Under the pieces are notes generated by a model. It saw only the letters and a program-made list of their open reading frames with translations. It had not been told where the DNA came from and did no database searches. A stretch of 64,000 nucleotides of DNA from Kribbella rubisoli. GTDB taxonomy: Bacteria; Actinomycetota; Actinomycetes; Propionibacteriales; Kribbellaceae. The stretch lies in the NCBI RefSeq assembly GCF_004217145.1, contig NZ_SHKR01000015.1, forward strand, positions 434,001 through 498,000, read 5' to 3'. Numbering within the stretch: the first letter of the stretch is position 1; the number at the start of each line of letters is the position of its first letter. Of the stretch, positions 53,619 to 61,259 are shown in pieces. The position numbers and the translations under genes are program-made.

Positions 53619-53810
53619 CTCCCCTCCTCGCGACGGCGTGCGACATCACAAAACGCTGGGGAGGCGGTGCGCGATGAATCGCACCCTTTGAAGAAATCAC
53701 GGAATACCCTGTAAAACCAGCGTTTCTCGTCCGATTGCCGGACGTTCTGAGACTCGGCAGTATCGGCTCGAGCAGGCGGACCGAACCTGCATCCGGTTCG
53801 GCGCGGCAGT

Positions 53811-53827
53811 TCACCCCACAGGGATGA
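53811..53827 (+). promoter_or_regulatory. island operator for small-protein operon at 53888
   Basis: TCACCCCACAGGGATGA, 60 bp before ATG 53888. GAGCGT (53850-53855) follows after 22 nt. Confidence 0.75.
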
Positions 53828-53887
53828 AGCCGCGGCACGTCACCTTTGCGAGCGTCGAACGCACACGTTCGGAACGGAGTGGGTTCG

Positions 53888-54154
53888 ATGGTCGACGCGA
53901 CGTACGAGATCCGCGTTGCGGGCGCCGTACCTGAAGAGGACCTCCGGGACATGGAGGCTGTGACATTGGCAGTCGACCAGGTCAGCACCGTCGTGTACAG
54001 CATCCCCGACGAGTCGGCCCTCTATGGTCTGCTGGCCAGACTGCGGGCCCTGGGCATCGAGGTCGTCGAGGTCCACCGGATCCTGGGCACTGCCCCGGCA
54101 TCGACAGAGCGGATCGACATCGATCCGGATGGGGAAGATGATGGCAGCGCATGA
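53888..54154 (+). CDS. small ACT/ferredoxin-fold-like protein A
   Basis: An 88-residue acidic protein with a strand-helix-strand layout: YEIRVAGAVPEEDL, VSTVVYSIPDESALYGLLARLRALGI and EVVEVHRI. The pattern resembles a single ACT-like small-molecule-binding module, but no family was recognised. It is related to the next gene. GGAG precedes ATG 53888. It is divergent from LuxR2, and its stop overlaps the next start. Confidence 0.65.
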   Translation: MVDATYEIRVAGAVPEEDLRDMEAVTLAVDQVSTVVYSIPDESALYGLLARLRALGIEVVEVHRILGTAPASTERIDIDPDGEDDGSA

Positions 54155-54392
54155 GTGCCGCGGCTCGTCGTACCAGGTTGCCGTGCAGGGGGAGCTGAAA
54201 CCTCCCGTTCTCGTCTTCTGCGCGGGCCCGCTGGCTCATCACAAGACGTCCGGAGTCTTTCGGCTGCAGGTCCACGACGAGCAGGGAATCGCCGACCTGG
54301 TCGCGATGCTCCAGACCGCGGGCCTGATGATCCTGAGTATCCGGCAGCTCACGCCGCACCCGGTTGCGGCCTCCGCGAGCCTGCCCTCCTGA
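54138..54392 (+). CDS. small ACT/ferredoxin-fold-like protein B
   Basis: An 84-residue protein with the same layout as protein A: YQVAVQGELKPPVLVF, GVFRLQVHDEQGIADLVAMLQTAGL and MILSIRQL. It is a likely tandem paralogue. ATG 54138 follows GGGGAAG; ATG 54129 and 54141 are alternatives. Overlap with the preceding gene points to coupled synthesis, perhaps a heterodimer. Confidence 0.6.
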   Translation: MMAAHECRGSSYQVAVQGELKPPVLVFCAGPLAHHKTSGVFRLQVHDEQGIADLVAMLQTAGLMILSIRQLTPHPVAASASLPS

Positions 54393-54394
54393 GC

Positions 54395-54411
54395 TCATCC
54401 CGCGTGGGTGA
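54395..54411 (+). promoter_or_regulatory. island operator for DUF6325-SHOCT-MFS operon
   Basis: TCATCCCGCGTGGGTGA, 81 bp before ATG 54493. CACTGT (54434-54439) follows after 22 nt. Confidence 0.77.
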
Positions 54412-54492
54412 TGACGCCGCCGGCAGCGCGAGGCACTGTGGCGATGAACAGGACGCAGAGTCGCCGACATCCGTGTGGAGGGGTGGACAGTC

Positions 54493-54939
54493 ATGCCAGA
54501 CACAGAGGTTCATGGCCCCATCGACTATGTACTTCTCGAGTTCACCGGCAACAAGTTGACCGGTAGAACGGCCGAGGAACTGGTGAACCTCGTCGAGCGC
54601 GGCATCGTCAACGTGTACGACGTGATGGTGGTCGGCAAGGATGTCAACGACTCCATCTACATGGTCGACCTGGCCGAGTCGTCAGGTGAGGGCGGCGGCT
54701 TCGCCGCGCTCAACGGTGCCCGGACGGGAATCCTGGACGAAGACGACCTCCGTGAGGTGGCCGGCGCGATGCAACCCGGCACTCTGGCGGCGCTGATCGT
54801 CTACGAGAACACCTGGGCGATCCCGTTCGTCGCGGCGGCCTTGGAGTCGGGCGGCCAGATGATCGCCGGCGGACGTATTCCGGCCCAGGACGTGATGGAC
54901 GTACTCGACGCCATGGAAGCCCTGGAATCGACGAGTTGA
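54493..54939 (+). CDS. DUF6325 family protein
   Basis: A 148-residue protein typified by GPIDYVLLEFTGNKLTGR, an alpha/beta half with VYDVMVVGKDVNDSIYMVDL, and GTLAALIVYENTWAIPFVAAALESGGQMIAGGRI. It matches DUF6325, which is related in plan to DUF1269 and often co-occurs with SHOCT proteins. Its role is unknown. GGAGGGG lies about 12 bases before ATG 54493. First gene of a three-gene operon. Confidence 0.83.
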   Translation: MPDTEVHGPIDYVLLEFTGNKLTGRTAEELVNLVERGIVNVYDVMVVGKDVNDSIYMVDLAESSGEGGGFAALNGARTGILDEDDLREVAGAMQPGTLAALIVYENTWAIPFVAAALESGGQMIAGGRIPAQDVMDVLDAMEALESTS

Positions 54940-54949
54940 GGAGCCTGAC

Positions 54950-55312
54950 ATGCCACTGTTGCGAGGATTAGCGAAGACCGCGGCTGTCGCGGGCACCGCG
55001 TCGGCTGTCGCGGGCCGGGTGCGGCGGCGGCAGGACGCCAAGTTCGCCAAGCAGGACGCTGCGGCGGCACCAGAGCCGGCACCCGCCGCACCTGCGCCCG
55101 CGCCGGCACCCACCTACGCTGCGCCCGCCCCGGCACCCACCTACGCGGCACCGGCATCGGCACCCACCTACGCGGCACCGGCATCGGCACCGGCCCCGCC
55201 GACCACGGCCGACCGTTTGGAGCAGCTCAAGTCGTTGGGCGAACTCAAGGATGCGGGCGTTCTCACCGAGGCGGAGTTCCAGGCACAGAAGGCCAAGATC
55301 CTCGCGGGCTGA
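54950..55312 (+). CDS. SHOCT domain protein with Ala/Pro/Tyr repeats
   Basis: A 120-residue protein. A basic alanine-rich N-terminus is followed by a linker of four APxPTYA-type repeats (encoded by roughly 24-bp direct repeats, 55085-55190). The last 33 residues are a SHOCT module (LEQLKSLGELKDAGVLTEAEFQAQKAKIL). SHOCT modules help oligomerise or tether proteins. GAGGAG precedes ATG 54950. Confidence 0.85.
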   Translation: MPLLRGLAKTAAVAGTASAVAGRVRRRQDAKFAKQDAAAAPEPAPAAPAPAPAPTYAAPAPAPTYAAPASAPTYAAPASAPAPPTTADRLEQLKSLGELKDAGVLTEAEFQAQKAKILAG

Positions 55313-55321
55313 GATGTTGTC

Positions 55322-56845
55322 ATGACCGAAGAGACACGGAACGTTCCGGCGGGGACGGCAGCCAGCCCAAGGCTCGCCGTCCTCTTGGCGATGGCGATGT
55401 TCGTGCTCGTCGTGGACACCTCGCTGATGAACGTGTCCATCTCCTCGGTGGTGAAGGACCTCGACACGACGGTGAGCGGTGTCCAGTCCGCCATCGCGCT
55501 CGAGGCGCTGGTGTCCGCGGCCTTCATCCTGATCGGGAGCAAGGTCGGTGATCTGATCGGGCGTAAGCGCGCCTACCTGCTGGGCCTGTTCGGCTACGCG
55601 ATCGGCGCTCTGGCGATGGCCCTGGCTCAGAGCCTGACCGCGATCATCGTGTTCTGGGCCCTGGTCGGTGGCCTCGGGGCGTCACTCCTGCTGCCCGCCA
55701 TGCAGTCCCTGATCCACGGCAACTTCGAAGGCGCGGCCCAGGTGAAGGCCTATGCCATGGTTGGAGCTGCCGCTGCTCTGGCTGCCGCCGTCGGACCGCT
55801 GCTCGGAGGCTTCATCACCACCTACCTGTCGTGGCGGATAGCGTTCTTGCTCGAGGTTCTGGTGATCGGCATCGTTGTCAGCGGCCAGCATCTCGTTCAC
55901 GACGTGCCGTACACCGGATCCCGGCGAGTGGACGTGGTCGGTGCCATCCTGTCGGTGCTGGGCATGGGCGGCATCGTGCTGAGCGTGCTGGTGTGGCAGG
56001 AAGGCGGGGAGTTCGTCGGTCTGATCATGGCCACGGGCGCGATCGCTCTCACGGCGCTCGTCTACTGGCTGGTACGACGCAAGCGGCAGGGCAAGCCGAC
56101 GCTCCTCGACCCGGGCCTGTTCAGTTCGGCTGTCTACCGACTCGGTATCTCCGGGCAGATGCTTCAGCAGATCGCTCTGGGCGGCACGATGATCGTGCTG
56201 CCGATCTATCTGCAGATGGTCCTCGAGTACAACGCGATGCAGGCGGGCCTGTCGCTCGCTCCGCTCTCGCTCAGCATGTTCGGGACGGCGATCCTGGCCG
56301 AGAAGAAGGCGGGCGGGCGACGCCCGAGCAGCATCATCAGGTGGGGATTCACGTCCTTGACCGTAGGCCTGCTGCTGCTGCTCCCGATCGTGCCCCGGGC
56401 GGACTCCGGCTGGATCCTGATCGGTCCGCTGATCATTGCCGGCGTGGGGCTGGGGCTGCTGGTGTCGCAGCTCAACAACTACACGCTGGGGCCGATCTCG
56501 GAAGAGCGGGTCAGCGAGGCGGCGGGCGTCAACTCGGCCGCGGGATCGTTCGGACTCTCGTTCGGGCTGGCATTCGCCGGTGCCATCATGCTGGCCACGC
56601 TGTCGTTCACCTTCACGAACCTGGCGGACTCGAGCACGGTCCTCCCGCCGGCGCAGCAGGAGCAGGTCGCCCAGGCGCTGGACAGCGATGCGGAGGTGAT
56701 GACCAACACCGAGCTCGAGAAGGTGCTCGCCAAGCAACCGCAGACGATCCGGGACGAGATCATCCGCATCAATACCGACGCAAGGCCGATCGCCCTTCAA
56801 GTGGCACTGGGGATTCCGATTCTCGCCGGTCTTGCCGGGTGGTGA
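55322..56845 (+). CDS. MFS transporter, DHA2-like, C-terminus frameshifted
   Basis: A 507-residue carrier with about 14 hydrophobic segments: FVLVVDTSLMNVSISSV, GSKVGDLIGRKRAY (MFS loop), and LVGGLGASLLLPAMQSLI. It probably exports drugs or metabolites using protons. The frame ends in LAGLAGW, but the +1 frame immediately continues VNSFRMVRRQDPAHSR and stops at 56892, the tail normal for this family (LLNSFRM-type). A one-base loss near 56840 thus removed about 17 residues. The membrane part is intact, so it may still work. Last gene of the operon. Confidence 0.85.
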   Translation: MTEETRNVPAGTAASPRLAVLLAMAMFVLVVDTSLMNVSISSVVKDLDTTVSGVQSAIALEALVSAAFILIGSKVGDLIGRKRAYLLGLFGYAIGALAMALAQSLTAIIVFWALVGGLGASLLLPAMQSLIHGNFEGAAQVKAYAMVGAAAALAAAVGPLLGGFITTYLSWRIAFLLEVLVIGIVVSGQHLVHDVPYTGSRRVDVVGAILSVLGMGGIVLSVLVWQEGGEFVGLIMATGAIALTALVYWLVRRKRQGKPTLLDPGLFSSAVYRLGISGQMLQQIALGGTMIVLPIYLQMVLEYNAMQAGLSLAPLSLSMFGTAILAEKKAGGRRPSSIIRWGFTSLTVGLLLLLPIVPRADSGWILIGPLIIAGVGLGLLVSQLNNYTLGPISEERVSEAAGVNSAAGSFGLSFGLAFAGAIMLATLSFTFTNLADSSTVLPPAQQEQVAQALDSDAEVMTNTELEKVLAKQPQTIRDEIIRINTDARPIALQVALGIPILAGLAGW

Positions 56846-56879
56846 ACTCCTTCCGCATGGTGCGTCGGCAGGACCCGGC

Positions 56880-57416
56880 TCACTCGCGATGACGGAGACT
56901 GCGCTGCACGGCACCGAGGAGTGTGCGAGCGACAAGACCGACGATGATGAGATCACCGAGCATCTGCAGGGTGGCAACCACGCGGGCGGATTGTGACACG
57001 GCCACGATGTCGCCGAAGCCGACCGTCGCGAAGACGGTCACGGTGAAGTACGCCGCATCGAGCCGGGTCAGCGGCTCGGAGAAGTTCGAAGGCTGAGCAC
57101 GTCCCATCAGGAAGTAGGTGGACGCGAACACCGCGAGGAACAGGGGCACCGACGTCGCCATCGCCCCGACGGCTCTGAGCCGGGGATAGGGCGAGCGGGC
57201 GATCTCACGGATCTGCCATGCCAGCAGGATTCCCACCAAGGTCAGCCCGCCGACCAGGCCCAGTACGGCCACCGAGCCGTCCAGGCGCAGAGGCAGGAGG
57301 AAATAGCCCGCACAGATGACCGACGACACCAGCAGAGAACGCAGCAGCGACGCCACCGCGACGCGGCGGCGGGCCCTCGGAGGGAGCTGGGCGTAACCGG
57401 CCTCGCTGTCTCTCAC
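56880..57416 (-). CDS. potassium channel family protein
   Basis: A 178-residue protein with four hydrophobic segments. The last two flank a pore loop, AAYFTVTVFATVGFGDIVA, whose TVGFGD is the K+ selectivity filter. No cytosolic RCK domain is present. GTG 57416 has no ribosome site, but a -10-like TTCACT (57428-57423) six bases upstream suggests a leaderless mRNA. It shares an operator with the divergent DUF2252 gene. Its 3' end overlaps the lost tail of the convergent MFS gene. Confidence 0.85.
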   Translation of the reverse strand: MRDSEAGYAQLPPRARRRVAVASLLRSLLVSSVICAGYFLLPLRLDGSVAVLGLVGGLTLVGILLAWQIREIARSPYPRLRAVGAMATSVPLFLAVFASTYFLMGRAQPSNFSEPLTRLDAAYFTVTVFATVGFGDIVAVSQSARVVATLQMLGDLIIVGLVARTLLGAVQRSLRHRE

Positions 57417-57450
57417 AACGTCAGTGAAGCCCGAACCGGCCTCGGCCGGT

Positions 57451-57467
57451 TCATCCGGCCGGGGTGA
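57451..57467. promoter_or_regulatory. shared island operator between K+ channel and DUF2252 copy 2
   Basis: TCATCCGGCCGGGGTGA, the most symmetric copy, 34 bp from the channel GTG and 90 bp from the DUF2252 ATG. Hexamers at the standard spacing are TTCACT (- strand) and TTGGCT (57491-57496, + strand), both weak. Confidence 0.72.
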
Positions 57468-57557
57468 TGCTCGCCAAGCGACCTCCGGTGTTGGCTGGCC
57501 CGTGGGGGATCAGAGTCTGCTGACCTGGCGTGACCATGTCCGGAGGGGAAGAGCAGC

Positions 57558-59051
57558 ATGAGCGCACGGATCACGATGGTGGACGCAGGGAAGGCCTCAC
57601 CCGCACCGAGATCGGCTCGCGCCGACGGACGACCGGCGTACGCGTCCCGTCGCCTCGCTCCGGCCGACCGGGCCCGCCTCGGACTCGCAGCGCGGGCGGC
57701 GCTGCCGCCGCGCGAGCAGGCGGAGCTGGTCCTACCCTCGAACCGTCCGGATCCGGTCACGTTGCTCGAGCAGCAGGCCCGGTCCCGCATCGCCGAACTC
57801 GTGCCGGTGCGGCACGGCCGGATGATGATGTCGCCGCTCGCCTTCTTCCGGGGCAACGCCCTCGGGATGGCCACCGACCTCGGCGCGGCACCGGTATCGG
57901 GTCTCGGCGCCCAACTGTGCGGTGACGCCCACCTGTCGAACTTCGGGGTGTCCGGATCTCCCGAACGGCGAGTGCTCTTCGACATCAACGACTTCGACGA
58001 GACCATCGCCGGTCCGTGGGAGTGGGACGTCAAACGTCTCGCCGCGAGCCTGGCGGTGGCCGGCCGGGGTAACGGGTTCTCGCGGAAGGAACGCCGCAAG
58101 TGCGTCCTGGAGAGCATCCGGCGCTATCGCGACGCCAGTGCCGAGTTCGGAACCATGCGAGCCCTGGACGTCTGGTACGCCCGTGCGGACATCGATGAGG
58201 TCGAGGCGGCGCTGCGCAGCAAGATGTCCTCGAGTCGGCGCATCAATGTCGACGAGACCTTGCTGAAGGCACGCGGTAGCGGAAGGCTCAAGGCGTCCGC
58301 GAAGCTCACCGAGATGACCGATGACGGCGTCCGGCTCAAGGCAGACCCGCCGTTGATGGTTCCGATCGCCGAATGCCTGCCCGACACCGACCGGGAACAG
58401 CTTGAGAACGGGATCAAGGAGCTGCTGGCCCTCTACCGCCGGTCGTTGCCGCCCGAGCGACGGGACCTGTTCGACCAGTTCGAGTTCGTCGACCTGGCTC
58501 GCAAGGTGGTCGGGGTGGGCAGTGTCGGCACGCGGTGCTGGATCGTCCTGCTGCGCGGCAGGGACGACGGTGATCCGCTTCTCCTCCAGGTCAAGGAGGC
58601 CGAGCCCTCGGTGCTGAAGACGATGGTGCCCACCGTGCTCCGGCAGCGGTCTGCTCCCCGCAACGAGGGCGAGCGCGTCGTGGTGGGGCAAGGTCTCATG
58701 CAGGCAGCCAGTGACATCTTCCTCGGCTGGCAGCGGGTCGCAGGGATCGACGGACAGACCCGGGACTTCTACATCCGGCAGTTGCGGGACATGAGGGCCT
58801 CGGCCGCGGTGGAGAAGATGGACCCGCGCAGCATGACGATGTACGGCCAGCTGTGCAGCTGGACGCTGGCCAGGGCGCACGCGCGATCCGGTGACCGGAT
58901 CGCGCTGGCGACGTACCTGAACAGCGACGATGCCTTCCCCGAGGCGATGGCCGAGTACGCCGAGGCGTACGCCGACCAGAACGAGCGCGATTACCGGGTG
59001 TTCATGGACGCCATCAAGAGCGGCCGCCTGGACGCCGAGAGCGGACTGTAG
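57558..59051 (+). CDS. DUF2252 family protein (copy 2)
   Basis: A 497-residue protein with VPVRHGRMMMSPLAFFRG, CGDAHLSNFG, FDINDFDET, KVVGVGSVGTRCWIVLL and SWTLARAHARSGD, the same kinase-like landmarks as copy 1 at 37641. It lacks the Lys/Gly/His insert and instead has a basic linker with SSSRRINVDETLLKARGSGRL. GGAGGGGAAG precedes ATG 57558. It is a single-gene unit followed by a strong terminator. Confidence 0.87.
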   Translation: MSARITMVDAGKASPAPRSARADGRPAYASRRLAPADRARLGLAARAALPPREQAELVLPSNRPDPVTLLEQQARSRIAELVPVRHGRMMMSPLAFFRGNALGMATDLGAAPVSGLGAQLCGDAHLSNFGVSGSPERRVLFDINDFDETIAGPWEWDVKRLAASLAVAGRGNGFSRKERRKCVLESIRRYRDASAEFGTMRALDVWYARADIDEVEAALRSKMSSSRRINVDETLLKARGSGRLKASAKLTEMTDDGVRLKADPPLMVPIAECLPDTDREQLENGIKELLALYRRSLPPERRDLFDQFEFVDLARKVVGVGSVGTRCWIVLLRGRDDGDPLLLQVKEAEPSVLKTMVPTVLRQRSAPRNEGERVVVGQGLMQAASDIFLGWQRVAGIDGQTRDFYIRQLRDMRASAAVEKMDPRSMTMYGQLCSWTLARAHARSGDRIALATYLNSDDAFPEAMAEYAEAYADQNERDYRVFMDAIKSGRLDAESGL

Positions 59052-59056
59052 CTCGG

Positions 59057-59107
59057 ACCTGCCTGCTCGCCCGGACGGCCGTCGCCGGCAGGGACGAGCA
59101 GGCAGGT
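59057..59107. terminator. bidirectional terminator-like hairpin
   Basis: Perfect 13-bp outer stem ACCTGCCTGCTCG / CGAGCAGGCAGGT around a 25-base GC-rich interior that can fold further. It lies between the convergent DUF2252 and PLDc_N-SHOCT genes and probably ends both. Confidence 0.8.
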
Positions 59108-59123
59108 GGCTGTCGGTGACCGA

Positions 59124-59504
59124 TCAGGCCGCGAGCGCCTTCGCCTTCAGGGCGTCGAACTCGGCCTGCGAGATCTTGCCGGTGTCGAGGAGCGAGCTCG
59201 CCTGGGCGATCTGGTCGGCCGGACTGGCTGCGCCGGCGACCTGCTTGATGTAGTCGTCCTGCTGGCGCTGGAGGTCAGCGTGGCTGGCCGCCGTCCGCCG
59301 TGCCATCCCTTTTCCGCGGGCGATGACATAGATCAGCGCGGTGACGAACGGGAAGAAGAGAAGGGCGACAAGCCAGATGGCTTTGACCCATCCTGAGGTC
59401 TCGCTGTCGCGGAACAGGTCCGTGATGATCGAGAACAGCATCATCAGGTAGGCGACGAACGCGAAGCTGATGATGATGAACCACACAATGTCCCAGAAAC
59501 TCAT
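59124..59504 (-). CDS. PLDc_N plus SHOCT domain membrane protein
   Basis: A 126-residue protein with two membrane helices (VWFIIISFAFVAYLMMLFSI, VKAIWLVALLFFPFVTALIYVIARG) of the PLDc_N type. A charged linker follows, then a C-terminal SHOCT module (DQIAQASSLLDTGKISQAEFDALKAKAL). It is a common actinobacterial envelope-stress architecture. GAAAGGA precedes ATG 59504. Its operator lies 69 bp upstream. Confidence 0.85.
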   Translation of the reverse strand: MSFWDIVWFIIISFAFVAYLMMLFSIITDLFRDSETSGWVKAIWLVALLFFPFVTALIYVIARGKGMARRTAASHADLQRQQDDYIKQVAGAASPADQIAQASSLLDTGKISQAEFDALKAKALAA

Positions 59505-59573
59505 TGCAGCGTCCTTTCTCCGGTACGCGAAACGCGCGTGATCAAACCCTGGCGTCTCGCGGCCGGGGCAACC

Positions 59574-59590
59574 TCACCTCGCGGGGATGA
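59574..59590. promoter_or_regulatory. shared island operator, PLDc_N-SHOCT gene and HdeD-like gene
   Basis: TCACCTCGCGGGGATGA in a divergent spacer. Good hexamers lie at 22 nt on both sides: CAGGGT (59551-59546, - strand) and CATGAT (59613-59618, + strand). It is the rightmost operator found. Confidence 0.75.
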
Positions 59591-59668
59591 TCTTCCGGGC
59601 CTCGATCCGGACCATGATGAGCCTGATCGCACAACCTGTCGTGTGCGCCGGCCGGGGGAGGTCTGGAC

Positions 59669-60235
59669 ATGGATCGGGAGCTGTTCACGTCGAGCTGGAA
59701 GATGATGGTGGTCCGCGGAGCGGTCGCCATCGTGTTCGGGATCGCGGCGATCGCCTGGCCGATCGAGACCGGGCTCGCCCTGATGTTGCTGTGGGGATTC
59801 TGGGCGTTGCTGGAAGGCATCAGCCTGCTGGTGCAGGCGGTTCGACCCAGTGGTCAGGGAAGCCGGGCGGGACGTGCGCTCCTGGGTGTGATCGCGGTGA
59901 TCGTGGCGTTCTTCGCAATCTTCAGTCCGGGCGTGACGGCGCAGACACTGACCTGGATCTTCGGCATCTGGCTCATTGTCCGTGGGGTGTTCGAGGCATT
60001 CACGGCGTTCAGCAGCTACCGGCTCTCACCCCGCTGGCTGCTCCTCCTGGGCGCCGCACTGTCGATCGTTCTGGGCGTGTTCTTTGTCGCCAATCCCGGC
60101 CGCGCCGCGGTTGGCATCGCGGTCTGGCTCGGTCTGATCGCGTTGTGCTGGGGCGTGGTCTTCGTGGTAGCCGGTTTCCTGCACCGCCGCGAACACAACT
60201 GGCCCGCCGCCCCCGCGAACCCCGCACCCGCCTGA
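59669..60235 (+). CDS. HdeD family membrane protein
   Basis: A 188-residue protein with six short membrane helices in three pairs, including VVRGAVAIVFGIAAIAWP, LLWGFWALLEGISLLV, TLTWIFGIWLIVRGVFEAF and LLLLGAALSIVLGVFFVANPG. This matches the HdeD/DUF308 family, linked to acid and other stress. GGGGGAGG precedes ATG 59669. Last member of the island regulon. Confidence 0.88.
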   Translation: MDRELFTSSWKMMVVRGAVAIVFGIAAIAWPIETGLALMLLWGFWALLEGISLLVQAVRPSGQGSRAGRALLGVIAVIVAFFAIFSPGVTAQTLTWIFGIWLIVRGVFEAFTAFSSYRLSPRWLLLLGAALSIVLGVFFVANPGRAAVGIAVWLGLIALCWGVVFVVAGFLHRREHNWPAAPANPAPA

Positions 60236-60270
60236 GTCCTCGAGAACGCCCTGAACCGACTCGCCCCACC

Positions 60271-60489
60271 CCGGGCACCTGCCGCCGTACGCATCGTGGC
60301 GAACAGGTCGCCGGCCACCGCGGGCACGTCATCCGCGGGAAGGGTCGGCCGGAGCGCGGCGAGCATCCGACCGGTCTCGGGCTGCCCGAACCCCATCTTG
60401 AGCTCGACATCCGGACTGATCGAGACCGAACCGCCGGTGTCCCCGATCATCTGGATCTCGTCGTCGCCGAGGCCGGCGTGATGACCAGA
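60271..60489 (-). pseudogene. internal fragment of an amidohydrolase
   Basis: In the 286-bp space between the HdeD and NPCBM-like genes the - strand reads GLGDDEIQMIGDTGGSVSIS, PDVELKMGFGQPETGRMLAA, LRPTLPADD and GDLFATMRTA. This is the order seen in the C-terminal half of cytosine-deaminase/SAH-deaminase-like amidohydrolases (SDEE-ADSGG-VSVSPEVELQMGHG-P-TGRLLA-GIRPSLSID-GDLF-MRT). The frame has no matching N-terminus and loses similarity after ARG, so it is a relic. Confidence 0.6.
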
Positions 60490-60521
60490 GGACGCAACCC
60501 CGAAAAGCCAGATCGCAGTGT

Positions 60522-61259
60522 TCAGGTGAGGAGTTGGGGTGTGGTGAGTCCGGCGTTGGGCATCTGGCTGCCCTTGCCGGCCGCCGCGTCGGCGCCGGCC
60601 TGGATGGGGGACTTGAGATCGGTCGGGGCGAAGATCCGGATCCTCAGCCGGAGGGCGCCGCGGACGTCGAGTTTGATCGGCACGGACTTGCCAACGCGTG
60701 CTGTATAGAAGTGGGCTTCGCCGTCAACGTCGACCTCGATCTTCGTGGTCGTCTTCTCCCCGCCGGCGGTGTCGGCCACTGCGGCTCGCGCGACGAACTG
60801 CGTGTACCTCCTGCCGAGGCTCACCTCCCACGTCTGCGGCGAGGTTCCGTTGCAGAACAGATTGCACCGGTAGGTCAGGCTGTTCGCGTAGTCGGTGCCG
60901 TTGACGGTCAGGCCCTCGAAGCGCAGGTCGATGGACGAGTTCGCGCCGTCGGAGTTGTCGACCGGCGGGAGGTCGGACAGCAACGCCGGCGGAACCCTCG
61001 GTCGGGTCGGTGGCGGGGGACTGGGTTTCGGCGAGCTGGGTGTGGGCTTCACCGTTGGGTGCGCCGTCGTCCGGGCCGGCGGTGCGGACCCGTGGGTCGG
61101 ACTGGTCGTGACCGGGGATGTGGGCGCCGGCTTCGCCCACGGGAAGCGGTAGTCCTCGGCCCCTGCCCAGACCAGGACGAGCCCGATGAGGATCGTCAGC
61201 GCGGCACCGAGCACAGCCTTCCAAGCGGACTTCTTTCGCTCGGGTGAGGTGTCGCCCAT
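60522..61259 (-). CDS. membrane-anchored NPCBM-like domain protein
   Basis: A 245-residue protein. One N-terminal helix (AVLGAALTILIGLVLVWAGA, residues 15-35) is followed by a proline/threonine/serine-rich stalk (40-95) and a beta-rich C-terminal domain (IDLRFEGLTVNGTDYANSL, WEVSLGRRYTQFVARAAV, and PIKLDVRGALRLRIRIFAP). The layout is that of NPCBM/NEW2 carbohydrate-binding modules. It is expected to face outward and bind cell-wall or external glycans. ATG 61259 is followed upstream by few ribosome-site bases. It has no island operator. Confidence 0.72.
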   Translation of the reverse strand: MGDTSPERKKSAWKAVLGAALTILIGLVLVWAGAEDYRFPWAKPAPTSPVTTSPTHGSAPPARTTAHPTVKPTPSSPKPSPPPPTRPRVPPALLSDLPPVDNSDGANSSIDLRFEGLTVNGTDYANSLTYRCNLFCNGTSPQTWEVSLGRRYTQFVARAAVADTAGGEKTTTKIEVDVDGEAHFYTARVGKSVPIKLDVRGALRLRIRIFAPTDLKSPIQAGADAAAGKGSQMPNAGLTTPQLLT

